Shown here one piece after another: positions 1 through 9,600 of a DNA stretch of 64,000 bases. The DNA comes from Verrucomicrobiota bacterium (GTDB lineage: Bacteria; Verrucomicrobiota; Verrucomicrobiia; Verrucomicrobiales; DEV007). The notes beneath the pieces were generated by a model. That model saw only the letters and a list, made by a program, of their open reading frames with translations, was not told the DNA's origin and searched no databases. Every line of letters starts with the position of its first letter. Position 1 is the stretch's first letter. Where the stretch lies: the NCBI GenBank assembly GCA_030625775.1, contig DAOUQC010000016.1, positions 1-64,000 of the forward strand. Reading direction: 5' to 3'. The position numbers were made by a program, and so were the translations under genes.

Positions 1-1419
1 GGGCGTGATTCGACAAATCTGGGTTCGCGGGATAATGGGGTGCTGGTCAAATACAGCCGGACTGACGGGCGTCCGGATACTGTTTTTTTGGTTGCAGGTG
101 ATGGTGATGTGAAAAAACCAAAAATCAGTTTTTCATCGAATCACCGTGAGCTGATTTTTAGCTATGATTTGGAAGTGCCGGCTGGTGGGAAGGTGGCATT
201 GGTGCACTGGATATTGCTGCGCACTTTGAGGTCTCCGGATGAGGTGAGCGAGGTATTGCGGCCCTTTTATTTGCGCCGCCGCTTGTTACAGCCTCAAGTG
301 GGTAGGGCTATTTCGAAAGAGGTTGCCAATTTCACCGCGGAGGCTTTGCCAGAGCAGACGGTGGAGCCGTATTCGCTGGAATCACTGGTGGCTTTGAAGC
401 AGGCGACTGATGCCTACGGTGCAAAGCGTTTGTGGGAAGATGTTCTCTGGATCACCGGGGAGAATCAATTGGCCGGGACGGTGAATGGAAAAGCCAGCTT
501 GAAAGTCAATACAGCCTTTGGCGCGCGGGAAGTGGCAATAGGGAAAGTGGCGGCGATTCAGGGGGGGGGAGGGGTGGGACGGACACCACGTATTTTTTTA
601 CGCGATGGCCAGGTTCTGGCTGGCAACATAGAAGCGAAGGATCTGAGTATGACCAGTCGCGATGGCTGGGACATGGACTTGAAGGTGGAGGACTTGATGT
701 TTTTACTGATGCAATTGGGTGAGGCCGACGGGAAAGCGCCGGATGGGGCTGGTATTTTTGTCGCTTTGCGCAGTGGGGATGTGTTGGCAGTTGATGGTGG
801 GGATGGAAGTGCTGGATCCAGCGATGTGGAGTTGGGAATATTGTCACCGTGGGGAAATGATCGCCTGCCCTTGAATGAGATCGAGTCTTTACGTTATACC
901 AGCGGGTCAGTGCCGAAGTATCGCCTGCATCGTCAGGACGGGTCTTGGATGAGTGTGTTTCTCAACGATGAAGATCTGCATTTGGGAGTAGGGTCAGAGG
1001 AAGGGCTTAAGGTGCAGGCTGGCAAGATTGCCGGGATATGGAGGACGGGAAAACAGAGTTTGGAAGGAAGGTCTGAGATGGATGAGTGGTTGGACTTTGA
1101 GGACATTGGTGAAAGGTCTTCCCTGCCGACACCTTGTTGTTTGCTGGTGGGGAGTAACTTGATGCATGGAGAAATTTCGATGGAAGCTCTTCATCTGGTG
1201 TCGGGAGGAGCAGTGACAAAAATAAATCCACGGGAGATTGTGGCGATGGAACGTGTGGATGATCTGGAGGCGGTTCCGGTTTTTAATCTGGAACTAAGTG
1301 GCGGCAATCGTTTGAAAGGGAAACTGCGTGAGCGTTCGCTGATTGTGAAAACCCCGTCGCGGAGCTGGGATATTCCAGTGCAGCATTTTATTGCTTATCT
1401 TAACAAGGAGGCCAAATGA
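1..1419 (+). CDS. Beta-repeat protein, 5' end cut by the window (paralogue of the next gene)
   Basis: The reading frame is open from base 1, so the start lies outside the window; the first in-window GTG/CTG codons at 40 are internal. I do not recognise a named family. The protein carries repeated short beta units of the type 'FLRDGQVLAGNIEAK' followed by a hydrophobic segment, and it aligns by eye with the next gene: IFLRDGQV against VFLRDGQV, and KVAAIQGG against KVAALVGG. It lacks the C-terminal HEAT-like tail of that paralogue. Its stop overlaps the next start (ATGA at 1416-1419), so translation is probably coupled. Position at the head of a MoxR/vWA gene train suggests an exported envelope component; that is inference. 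The 5' partial state is due to the window, not to decay. Confidence 0.85.
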   Translation, partial: GRDSTNLGSRDNGVLVKYSRTDGRPDTVFLVAGDGDVKKPKISFSSNHRELIFSYDLEVPAGGKVALVHWILLRTLRSPDEVSEVLRPFYLRRRLLQPQVGRAISKEVANFTAEALPEQTVEPYSLESLVALKQATDAYGAKRLWEDVLWITGENQLAGTVNGKASLKVNTAFGAREVAIGKVAAIQGGGGVGRTPRIFLRDGQVLAGNIEAKDLSMTSRDGWDMDLKVEDLMFLLMQLGEADGKAPDGAGIFVALRSGDVLAVDGGDGSAGSSDVELGILSPWGNDRLPLNEIESLRYTSGSVPKYRLHRQDGSWMSVFLNDEDLHLGVGSEEGLKVQAGKIAGIWRTGKQSLEGRSEMDEWLDFEDIGERSSLPTPCCLLVGSNLMHGEISMEALHLVSGGAVTKINPREIVAMERVDDLEAVPVFNLELSGGNRLKGKLRERSLIVKTPSRSWDIPVQHFIAYLNKEAK

Positions 1420-3521
1420 AGAAGGCGGAGCCAGGCAGAACGGGACGGTGGCTGGCAGCAGCGTCGGGGTGGCTGGTGTTGTTTGTGGTATTGATTCCGC
1501 AATTGAGCCGAGGGCAATCAACTGCGCTTTCAAGCTCCAAGAGAGGGGTAAAAGTAGAGCGTCTCATTCCAGCCGCCATGGGTATCCGGACTGACAAGCT
1601 GGGCAACAGCTGGAATGTTGAACAGAATGGGAATCTGGGGAGAGTGGGAAACAACATGATGGTGAACAGCGGGCTCAGTCTGTATGTCAACAACCAGCAG
1701 TTTTATACCTATCAGCCAATGATGACAGCCGACGGCAAGGAGTATGTTCTGCATAACCGCCAAAACTCGTCGATGATGGGGCTACAGGTGGTGCGCAGGG
1801 TGCGTTTGTTGGAGAAACAGGGTGTGATGCGCTATCTGGAGATTTTGACTAATGCGACATCCAATCCTGTGACAATCAATGTCAGTTTGCGAACCAATTT
1901 CAGTGGTAACTATAAGAGTTATATCACCAATGACGGGCATTCCAACGTGGTGATGCTGGGTGCGAGAGAGAGTGGTGTGTTGGTGATGCCGGGTTCAAGC
2001 CAGGTGAATCGAGCATTTGTTTTTTCCCTTTGCTCGGGGAAAAGCACCCTCAAGCCCTCCATCAGCAGTCAGAATAAATACGCTTTGAGTTTTCAGTATA
2101 ATGTATCCCTGGTTCCAGGCCAAACGGTGGTATTGGCTCATGCGGTGAGCCAGGTTCCGCTGCCAAACAGTTTTGATCGCAAGGCCATGCGAAGGCTTTT
2201 TCGTCCGGTTGAACTTGACCGGCTCCAGTCCGTCATTCCTGCAGAGCTGAGGAAATTGGTGATCAATTACAAAGGGGCGGCCAGTCCGGGAGGCGTGTCT
2301 TTGATGGCGGGTACCAGCGTGGAAGGTCTGGGGGTGGATCGTTCGAGTCGGGATACACTGGCTTTGGGAGAAAAAACCCGGCTGCTGGGTAAGGCGACCT
2401 GTTCCTCGTTGAAGATAAAAACGGTTTATGGAGAAGCTAAAATTCCATTCGAAAAAGTAGCCGCTCTGGTTGGAGGGAACCGGGGAAGGCGTGATGTGTC
2501 CCGGGTGTTTTTGAGGGATGGCCAGGTGTTCACCGGCGATGTCGAGGTGAAGGGGCTACGCTTTGTGATGGCGGGTGGAGGGAATATGAATCTCGATGTG
2601 CGCAATCTCGATCGACTGGTGTTGGGGGAAGTTGCCGACGAGGGTAAATGGGATCGTAATGTGGTCGCGATGGTGGAAACCTTTGGAGGAGACCGCCTGG
2701 CGGTGGTGGATGGGGAAGCGTTGGCTTTTTCAGGCATGACTTCCTGGGGTGATTTGAATTTTACTTTGGAGGACATCGTGTGGATGGCTCCCCAGGAAGA
2801 AGAGGCTGTTGGCCATTATGTCGAATTTAAAAATGGAGCCCGCAGTTTTGTCTATCTGGATGGAGATCGAGTGGCTATGGACTCGGCATTTTTTGGCAAA
2901 CAGAATGTCAAAATTCATGAGATTCGGGCGGTGGTGACACGGGTTTCAATAGATCGTAGTGAGGCTGGAAAATCCCTGGGAATGGAAGAGGGCCCGGTAA
3001 TTTTGGAGCCGTATTTGAAGGTGGGCGGGGATCAGCGGATTATTGGGAAAGTAACGAATTCTCAACTCAGGGTTTTGACTCATGCTGAAACGGTTGAGCT
3101 GAGACCTGGAGAAATTCGACTGATGAAAAATGTCAGTGATGAAGCCGGGCTTAATGGTGGGGCTGCGGACGATGAAGCGGTGTTCCGTTTTGAACTGTGG
3201 GGAGGGGGTATCATTACGGGTTATCTAGCCGAGAATTTTTTGTCACTTCGAGTCCGCGGGGAGGCATGGCGGGTGCCGCTCCGGGATGTGAGGGAGTTGG
3301 TGACTCCTGTTCCCCAATTGAGCGAGACCGTGCGTAAGGATCTTTCCCGCCTCATCAGACAAATGGGTTCCGTCGAGTGGCAGGTCAGGGAGCGGGCAAC
3401 GGAAGAGTTGCTGGAATTCGGTTATCTTGCCAAATCCATTTTGGAACAGGAGTATCAAACGAATAACGATCCCGAAGTGCGCAGACGGATCGGGCAGGTT
3501 CTGGCGAGGCTCGGGCCATGA
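1416..3521 (+). CDS. Secreted beta-repeat protein with C-terminal HEAT-like tail
   Basis: A 701-residue protein with an N-terminal export signal: basic residues, then the hydrophobic stretch WLVLFVVLIPQL, then a likely cleavage site near residue 36. Residues about 50-250 resemble a beta-sandwich region also present in the upstream paralogue. Residues about 300-600 hold repeats built on 'VFLRDGQVFTGDVEVKGL' and similar units with a Gly-rich turn and a hydrophobic strand. The last 65 residues (RKDLSRLIRQMG to the end) are helical and look like one HEAT-type pair. The start overlaps the preceding stop by 4 bp. No known enzyme motif is visible. Tandem duplication with the preceding gene and the downstream MoxR/vWA genes suggest the pair are envelope substrates or partners of that system; this is inference. 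Confidence 0.85.
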   Translation: MKKAEPGRTGRWLAAASGWLVLFVVLIPQLSRGQSTALSSSKRGVKVERLIPAAMGIRTDKLGNSWNVEQNGNLGRVGNNMMVNSGLSLYVNNQQFYTYQPMMTADGKEYVLHNRQNSSMMGLQVVRRVRLLEKQGVMRYLEILTNATSNPVTINVSLRTNFSGNYKSYITNDGHSNVVMLGARESGVLVMPGSSQVNRAFVFSLCSGKSTLKPSISSQNKYALSFQYNVSLVPGQTVVLAHAVSQVPLPNSFDRKAMRRLFRPVELDRLQSVIPAELRKLVINYKGAASPGGVSLMAGTSVEGLGVDRSSRDTLALGEKTRLLGKATCSSLKIKTVYGEAKIPFEKVAALVGGNRGRRDVSRVFLRDGQVFTGDVEVKGLRFVMAGGGNMNLDVRNLDRLVLGEVADEGKWDRNVVAMVETFGGDRLAVVDGEALAFSGMTSWGDLNFTLEDIVWMAPQEEEAVGHYVEFKNGARSFVYLDGDRVAMDSAFFGKQNVKIHEIRAVVTRVSIDRSEAGKSLGMEEGPVILEPYLKVGGDQRIIGKVTNSQLRVLTHAETVELRPGEIRLMKNVSDEAGLNGGAADDEAVFRFELWGGGIITGYLAENFLSLRVRGEAWRVPLRDVRELVTPVPQLSETVRKDLSRLIRQMGSVEWQVRERATEELLEFGYLAKSILEQEYQTNNDPEVRRRIGQVLARLGP

Positions 3522-3562
3522 GGGAGGGCTGATAGAGAAGAATCAAATGAACGAAAAAGTCA

Positions 3563-5524
3563 GTGGCTAATACCTTAAGCACAGCATCAAATTTTTCTGA
3601 ACCCGGCGAGAGCATGAGCTCGTCAGAGGTTTCTCTTGCGCCCTTGGCCGAGCGGGTTCAGCGCCGCTTGATGAGAATCCGTTTTCGTGAATGGATGAGT
3701 CGGGGTCAAATCCTTGTGCCGCTGGTGGGGATTGTGGCAATTGTTGCACTCAGGGTCCTGAGGCAGTGGAGATCGGGGGAGATCTGGGTGGCAATTGCCT
3801 TGTTGCTTGCCTGGATGGGGCTGGGGCTTTTGTGGATCATGCTCAGGCGTCCGGGCAGACTTGAGTCTTTGATGGTGTGGGATGAACGTTCCGGCGCAAA
3901 GGACATGTTTTCGTCGGCCTGGTTTTTTGAGCAGAAATCGCAGGACCTCAGTGAAGGCGAAAAAAGGCATTTGCAGCGCGCCAAGCTCAATGTCTGCCAG
4001 GTTCAGGATGATGTAGAAGAGGGCTTGCCACTGCCTTCGGTCACACGACTGGGCTGGATGGTGGTTTTTCTTTTAACTTTTGCTTTAGTGCCTTTGCTGC
4101 GACCGGGGATTGCCGCGGGGGACGCTGAGTTGTCGGATGACATGCTTGATGAGGCCCGGAGACAGGCGCTGGAGTTAGCTGACAAGACTGCGGCAATGAA
4201 GACGATGGAAGGGCTCAGTGCTGAAGAAAAAGAGGAAGCCAAAAAGCTTCAGGAAATGGTAAAGGAGGTGTCCGAGGAATTGAATAAATCGGATGGCAAA
4301 AGTGCACGTGAAGTGTTGTCTGCTCTTGAGGAGAGGGCACGGGCGGCAGAAAAGCTGGCGAAAAAATTAGGTTCGGCAACAGATGCCTGGGCATCGGAGG
4401 GAATGTTGAAAGAGATGAGCCAGCATGCTGATCTGGCGGATTTGTCTTCAGCCTTGAAAGACAAAAATGCAGCAATGAGTTCGGCGGAATCGGATCGTCT
4501 GGAAGCTATGTTGGAGGATCCGGACATCAAGACGGAAGCACAACAACGCATGACGACAGCTTTGACGCGGACGATGGGCGCGGCCAATGAAGAGGATAAA
4601 TCCAAGCCTGTCGGTGAGCATGTGGGTAATGCTTCTTTGAAAATGGAGAGCAAGCAGCCCAAGCCGGCAGCTCGTGATTTTGGACGTTTGGCTGATCATT
4701 TTCGCAAGGTGGCCAGGAGAGAGGCTGCACAGAAAAAGATGCAGGAACTGGCGGATCAACTGCGTAAGGCGGGTAGCAAAATCAGCGGCAGCAAATTAGA
4801 GCAGATGAAAAAACTGGTGAGCAACAAAAACAGCGCCAAAATGCCAAAGGGGATGAAACCTTTACAGACGGGCAAGGGTGCCAAAGCGGGGCCATCGATG
4901 GCTAATAGTCCCATCAATCAGCAAAATGTTTCGCAGTCACAGCTTCCCATTCCCGGGATTCAGAATCAACCGCTGGGAGCGGGACAAACGCAAAAAGGCG
5001 GAGCCTCCCCGGTTCCAGGATCTAAAAATGCCCAGCAAGGGAAAGGACAAGGACAAGGCAAGGGGAAAGCCATGGCGATGGGGCAAGGCAAGGGAAAAAA
5101 ATCGGGAGCACCCGGTTTGATGGCTCCCGTTCCTGGACAGGGGCAGGGAATGAAGGCTCCGGGAGCGGGCCTGGGCGGACAGCAAGGCAATGGGGCCAGT
5201 GGAGGTGCTTCGGTGGCCAGTGCAGGAGGGCAGGAGGTTGGGAGTGGTACCACTGGTTTGGGGACGGATAAGACGGATGTCCGGAAAGCGGTGAGGGATT
5301 CGACTGTGTCAGCACAGATCAATGCCGATGGAGAGTCATCGAGGCGTTCGGTGCAAGGGAAGGCGAGGCAGGAAGCCGCACAACGCGAGCGTCAGCAGGC
5401 CGCTGTGGATTTCATTAAAGTAGAAGAAGAAGCTTTGGACGAACGTGCTCTGCCCTTGTCGCGTCGGGATCATGTGCTCAAGTATTTCACCGCTTTGAGA
5501 AAACGTTTCGAAGAAGAAAAATAA
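3563..5524 (+). CDS. Membrane protein with coiled coil and basic Gln/Gly-rich tail
   Basis: A 653-residue protein. Three hydrophobic segments are visible at roughly residues 51-67, 74-95 and 163-182. They are followed by a charged, Ala/Glu/Lys-rich coiled coil (about 190-310), a second helical stretch, and a low-complexity Gly/Gln/Lys/Met/Pro region (about 430-560) with many 'GQGKGK' type runs. The C-terminus (about 600-653) is helical and charged. GTG at 3563 is the first start after an in-frame stop at 3548; ATG at 3614 is an equally plausible start. I do not recognise a named family with confidence; large TM plus coiled-coil proteins of this layout accompany MoxR/BatA genes in planctomycete and verrucomicrobial genomes. 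It lies between the beta-repeat genes and MoxR, so it is probably a membrane scaffold of the same system. Confidence 0.8.
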   Translation: MANTLSTASNFSEPGESMSSSEVSLAPLAERVQRRLMRIRFREWMSRGQILVPLVGIVAIVALRVLRQWRSGEIWVAIALLLAWMGLGLLWIMLRRPGRLESLMVWDERSGAKDMFSSAWFFEQKSQDLSEGEKRHLQRAKLNVCQVQDDVEEGLPLPSVTRLGWMVVFLLTFALVPLLRPGIAAGDAELSDDMLDEARRQALELADKTAAMKTMEGLSAEEKEEAKKLQEMVKEVSEELNKSDGKSAREVLSALEERARAAEKLAKKLGSATDAWASEGMLKEMSQHADLADLSSALKDKNAAMSSAESDRLEAMLEDPDIKTEAQQRMTTALTRTMGAANEEDKSKPVGEHVGNASLKMESKQPKPAARDFGRLADHFRKVARREAAQKKMQELADQLRKAGSKISGSKLEQMKKLVSNKNSAKMPKGMKPLQTGKGAKAGPSMANSPINQQNVSQSQLPIPGIQNQPLGAGQTQKGGASPVPGSKNAQQGKGQGQGKGKAMAMGQGKGKKSGAPGLMAPVPGQGQGMKAPGAGLGGQQGNGASGGASVASAGGQEVGSGTTGLGTDKTDVRKAVRDSTVSAQINADGESSRRSVQGKARQEAAQRERQQAAVDFIKVEEEALDERALPLSRRDHVLKYFTALRKRFEEEK

Positions 5525-5559
5525 CATATAAATTACAGAAAATTCATGTTTGAGGGATA

Positions 5560-5594
5560 CTGAATCCTGAGTGCTGAATTCTGACTACTAAAAA
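5560..5594 (+). repeat. Degenerate heptamer repeat before moxR-family gene
   Basis: CTGA recurs at 5560, 5567, 5574 and 5581, exactly 7 bp apart (units CTGAATC, CTGAGTG, CTGAATT, CTGACTA), followed by the weaker CTAAAAA. The run ends 4 bp before the ATG at 5599. The last unit merges with a run of A residues. It is the first of several heptad-periodic leaders in this window. No Shine-Dalgarno core is present in it. Confidence 0.7.
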
Positions 5595-5598
5595 AAAC

Positions 5599-6606
5599 AT
5601 GGAAAAAGACATGGAAAAAGATCTAGAAAAGTTTTGTAAGGATTTTGAAAAACTGAAGAGAGAAATTCAGAAAGCTATTGTGGGTTACGATGATTTGCTG
5701 ACGGATACTCTGGTGGCTATTTTTTCCCAGGGGCACGTGCTGCTCGAAGGGGTGCCGGGTTTGGGCAAAACCTTTCTGGTAAGAGTATTATCCGATGTGA
5801 TGGGCTTGGAGCCCGGTCGGGTGCAGTGTACGCCGGACTTGATGCCTGCGGATATTCTAGGCACCCAGATTGTGAATGAAGATGACAATGGCCGGCGGCG
5901 GATGGATTTCGAAAAAGGTCCGGTGTTTGCCAATCTTGTGTTGATCGATGAAATCAACCGGGCAACCCCCAAGACCCAAGCGGCCTTGCTGGAAGTGATG
6001 CAGGAGCACGCGGTGACGATGGGAGGGGAACGGCATGTATTGCCTGAACCATTTTTTGTCATGGCGACCCAGAATCCGATGGAGATGGAAGGCACTTATC
6101 CACTTCCGGAAGCTCAATTGGATCGTTTTATTTTTAAACTGAGACTGCCTTTTCCGGATGAGGAAGCTTTGGTGGAAATTTCCAAACGAACCACAGGGTT
6201 TGGGCAGAACAACTTGTCGGAGGTGATTGAGGGAGACCGCTTGATTGAGTATCAGAAGCTTTTGACCCGGGTGCCGGTAGCTGATCATGTGACAGCTTAT
6301 GCGGCTCGTCTGGTGCTCGCTACCCACCCCGATGTGGAAGGGGCGAGTGAAGATGTGAAACGGTATGTCAGTTACGGAGCCAGTCCCCGGGGCTTGCAGG
6401 CTCTTATCCGGGGCGCGCGGGTGCACTCGGTATTGGATGGGCGCAGCACGGTTTCCACGGATGATATCCGCCGAGTTGCAGCTGGTGCCTTGCGCCACCG
6501 TATTATTTTGAATTTTGAAGGTGAAGCAGAGGGCATCGACATCGATAAGCTGGTCACTGATCTGCTGGAAAAAGTGCCGTCGCCTTCGGAGGCCGCGGCA
6601 GCGTGA
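5599..6606 (+). CDS. MoxR-family AAA+ ATPase
   Basis: A 335-residue MoxR-type AAA+ ATPase, a normal length for the family. Walker A is GVPGLGKT at residues 51-58 and Walker B is VLIDEINRA with D117 and E118. The sensor-1 region FVMATQNPMEMEGTYPLPEAQLDRF-type motif follows at about 150-175 and is diagnostic for MoxR. MoxR ATPases act as chaperone-like partners of von Willebrand A (vWA) proteins; three vWA-type genes follow downstream (11026, 11958, 13960), a classic association. The N-terminus has a short repeated EKDMEKDLEK segment, so ATG at 5599 or at 5611 could be used. The gap to the preceding gene is 74 bp and contains a heptamer repeat. Confidence 0.95.
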   Translation: MEKDMEKDLEKFCKDFEKLKREIQKAIVGYDDLLTDTLVAIFSQGHVLLEGVPGLGKTFLVRVLSDVMGLEPGRVQCTPDLMPADILGTQIVNEDDNGRRRMDFEKGPVFANLVLIDEINRATPKTQAALLEVMQEHAVTMGGERHVLPEPFFVMATQNPMEMEGTYPLPEAQLDRFIFKLRLPFPDEEALVEISKRTTGFGQNNLSEVIEGDRLIEYQKLLTRVPVADHVTAYAARLVLATHPDVEGASEDVKRYVSYGASPRGLQALIRGARVHSVLDGRSTVSTDDIRRVAAGALRHRIILNFEGEAEGIDIDKLVTDLLEKVPSPSEAAAA

Positions 6607-6615
6607 GGGAGAAGG

Positions 6616-6650
6616 GTTTGAAATTTGGGTTTTAAGATTTGAAATTAATA
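6616..6650 (+). repeat. Heptad-periodic T/A-rich leader before the TPR/PQQ gene
   Basis: Five consecutive heptamers share a T-rich front and purine-rich end: GTTTGAA, ATTTGGG, TTTTAAG, ATTTGAA, ATTAATA. The array covers the potential TTG start at 6639, which is one reason to prefer the GTG start at 6669 for the downstream gene. Confidence 0.6.
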
Positions 6651-6668
6651 CAGCAAAGACTGGAGCCT

Positions 6669-9600
6669 GTGAATAAGTCGGCGACGTGTATTCTCACTTT
6701 TCTACTGGCGGGATTGCTGCTGGTTAGTACCGGTGCGGATTTGTTGGCTCAGGACAAAGGGGGAGCGCCGGGACTTCAGGGGGAGGCGTTTGACAAGCAG
6801 TCCCTGGCACTGCGGACGGCCTTGCATTACGACTCTTCGCTGGATGCCCCTTTGAAGAGTTTGATCCGCTTGTATGAGAAGGCCGGACGACTGGAGGATT
6901 TGTTGGGTTTATATCGTGCCCATACGAGCCAGTATGGGGATGATGTGGGGGCGAAGGTGGTGATGGTAAGGCTGTTAAAAGCACTCGAACGTGTGGAAGC
7001 GACCGAGATGATCCGGTCGGCGGCACAGCAACACCCGGAGCATTCCGGATTAAAGTATCTCTTGTACCAGAATTTCAAAAAACGAGGAGACCAGCGAGCG
7101 CTGAAAACTCTCTCCGATGCGATTGACCTGCAAAAAGGACAGGGACACAGACAGGCTTGGATGGAGGAACTGCTGGAGCAAGCCCAGGAAAAAGATGCAA
7201 GGACTTTGGCCGAAGGTCATTTGCGTGAGATGCTGGCTGTGCAGGATCACACGGCGGCCACGCTGCTGATCCTGGCGAGGCAGATGCACCGCTATCATTT
7301 TGAAGAGCTGTGTCTTCTGGCTTTAACGAAGGCTCGGAAAAAAAAGCCGGATGCTGAAACGGGGGTGGAAATCGAATTGTTAGCCGCCCGGGCCGAGGCA
7401 GGTCTGGGACGCTTCGATGCGGTCGCAAAACGTATGGATGTTTTGTTGAAACGCCTTGCACCGGATTACCGGCGACGGCGTGAGATCATGAAGTTGAGAG
7501 TGAGTCTGGTGAAAAATGATGTCGATCGTGATAAGCTTATCGAACAGGCCAGATTGCGTTATGAAAGAGAGCCCTTGAACGAGGGAGCGGTGCTGGATTA
7601 CGCTGAATTACTGTCAGCCAATGAAATGCGCAGGAAGGCAGCCGAGGTTGTGGTCGCGGGAGCAGGGCGATTGCCCAAGAGCGAGGCATTGGAAAAAGAA
7701 GCATTGAGTTTGTTGGATCGAATTGGTGATGAGGAGGGAATGCTGGCTTTTTTGCAAGAGCGACTGAAAGGGGAGGCCGGACGAGATGATCTTCAGTATC
7801 GCATGGTCAAAGTCGAATATTTGTCAGGCAAGGCGGATGCCGCCAGGAAACGCCTTGAGAAAATACTCGAGAAGCTGGGTAAGGAAGAGCGGGCGCGGCG
7901 TTTGCTTGATCTGGCTCGTTATTTGAGACAAATGAGCCAGCCGGGTGACTCTGCGGATTTGCTGGCAGAGGTGGTAGCTTTATTGCCAGCACGCCTGGAT
8001 GTGAAACGGGAATTACTTGAGACTTTGCTGGCTCTCGAGCAGCGAAGCAAAGCGCAAAAATTGTTGGCTGGTATTTCGATTATCGATGCGGAAATCGAAA
8101 ATTTTGTAGATCTGGTTCAGTTCATGGTACAGGCCGATTTTTTAGTTGAAGCACAAGATGCCCTGGAGGCCCGGCTGAAAAACGAAGGGGATCGCCTGGA
8201 CTTGAATCTACTGCTGGTATCGGTGCTTGGGAAGACGGGTGATCGGAAAAAGGCTGAGGAAATTTTGATGAAATCCAGGGCAGCTGCGGACACTTCGGCT
8301 CGTTATGCCCAATGGCTGGAGTCAGGTTTGGGGCTTTATGAGCTTCTCGAAAGCCCTGAACAATTTTTTGATGCCGAACAGTTTCGTTTTTTGGAAGAAG
8401 GGGAGGATTGGACGGCTGACCGGGTGGATCGTTTTCTCACTCTATGCGAACTGGGTGAACGCAAACGGTTGGGAGACAGAGTTGCACAGGCTTTGCGCAA
8501 TCAACTCGCCGATGCTTCCTTGCCAGCTCCTTTGAAGTTGCGTTTGCGTTTGTTATTGGTGAAAGCTCTGGACAAATCCCCGGACAAGGCCGGTGAAGTT
8601 GAAGAGCAGCTGGAACTGCTGGCAAAAGAAGATGGCAAACACGCTGACAATTATCAATTGCGCAGAGCTTTGTTGTATCACTCTAATTCCCGTCCGGATT
8701 TGGCCAGGAATTTATTGGAAAGTGTCGACATGGAAAAGGTGGAGGATGAATCGATTCTCCGGGCGGCTTATTTGGTTTTTCTGGAGTATTCGTTGGTGGA
8801 GAGTGCAAAGGTTTGCCTGGAAAAACTCACTGACAAGGAATCGACAGATTCCGGTGGCTGGGAAAAACGCTTGAGCTTGCTGGCGGCTCTGGGCGAAGAG
8901 GAAGAGTTACGGGTGGTCTTGCGTCGTTTACTCGCCGGGATTGATCGTTTGATCCTGAAAGCTGAGACCCTGCAAGCTCTGCGCAGTCACCTGTTGGATT
9001 CCTATTGGAGATCAATTTCTCCCTTGTTAAAAAAAGGTGGCAATGAGTCTCTGAATGAAATCCTGGTGATGCTGGATTCCGTGGACCGTGATGCTAGACA
9101 GGCAAGGGACCGGGGATGGAGCTTGTGGACCAGGGCTTATGTGTTGAATCGTCTGGAGCGTATGTCGGCACGAGATGAAGTGGTGAAGGAGTTGACTGTA
9201 TTTTTAAATGACAGGGAAAACGCCTCCTCTCAAGACGGGGAAAGCGGGCAGGCTATGATTGCCTTTCCCGATGGCTTGGCGATGTCGGCGGGAGCGGCAG
9301 TTGGACTTTTGAAAGCGGAGGGAGAAGAGAGGCAATCCGCTCCGATAGAGTTTGAGGACAGTGAAGGTCCTTTAGGAGATCTTGAGATGGCGTGGGCTTT
9401 TGAAGCTGATCCCGGAGCCCGCATCCTGCAAATTGCCCCGGCAGGAAAAACGTCGGTATTGGTGCTGGATGACCAGGGGGCGATTTACCATGTGGATGCA
9501 GATAGTGGCAAGTTGCTTTGGTATGAGCAATACCGGGTATCTGCCGAGTCCGGACAGACAAGCTCACGGCATTCCCTGTCAGGTGGTGCTTATGGAGGAA

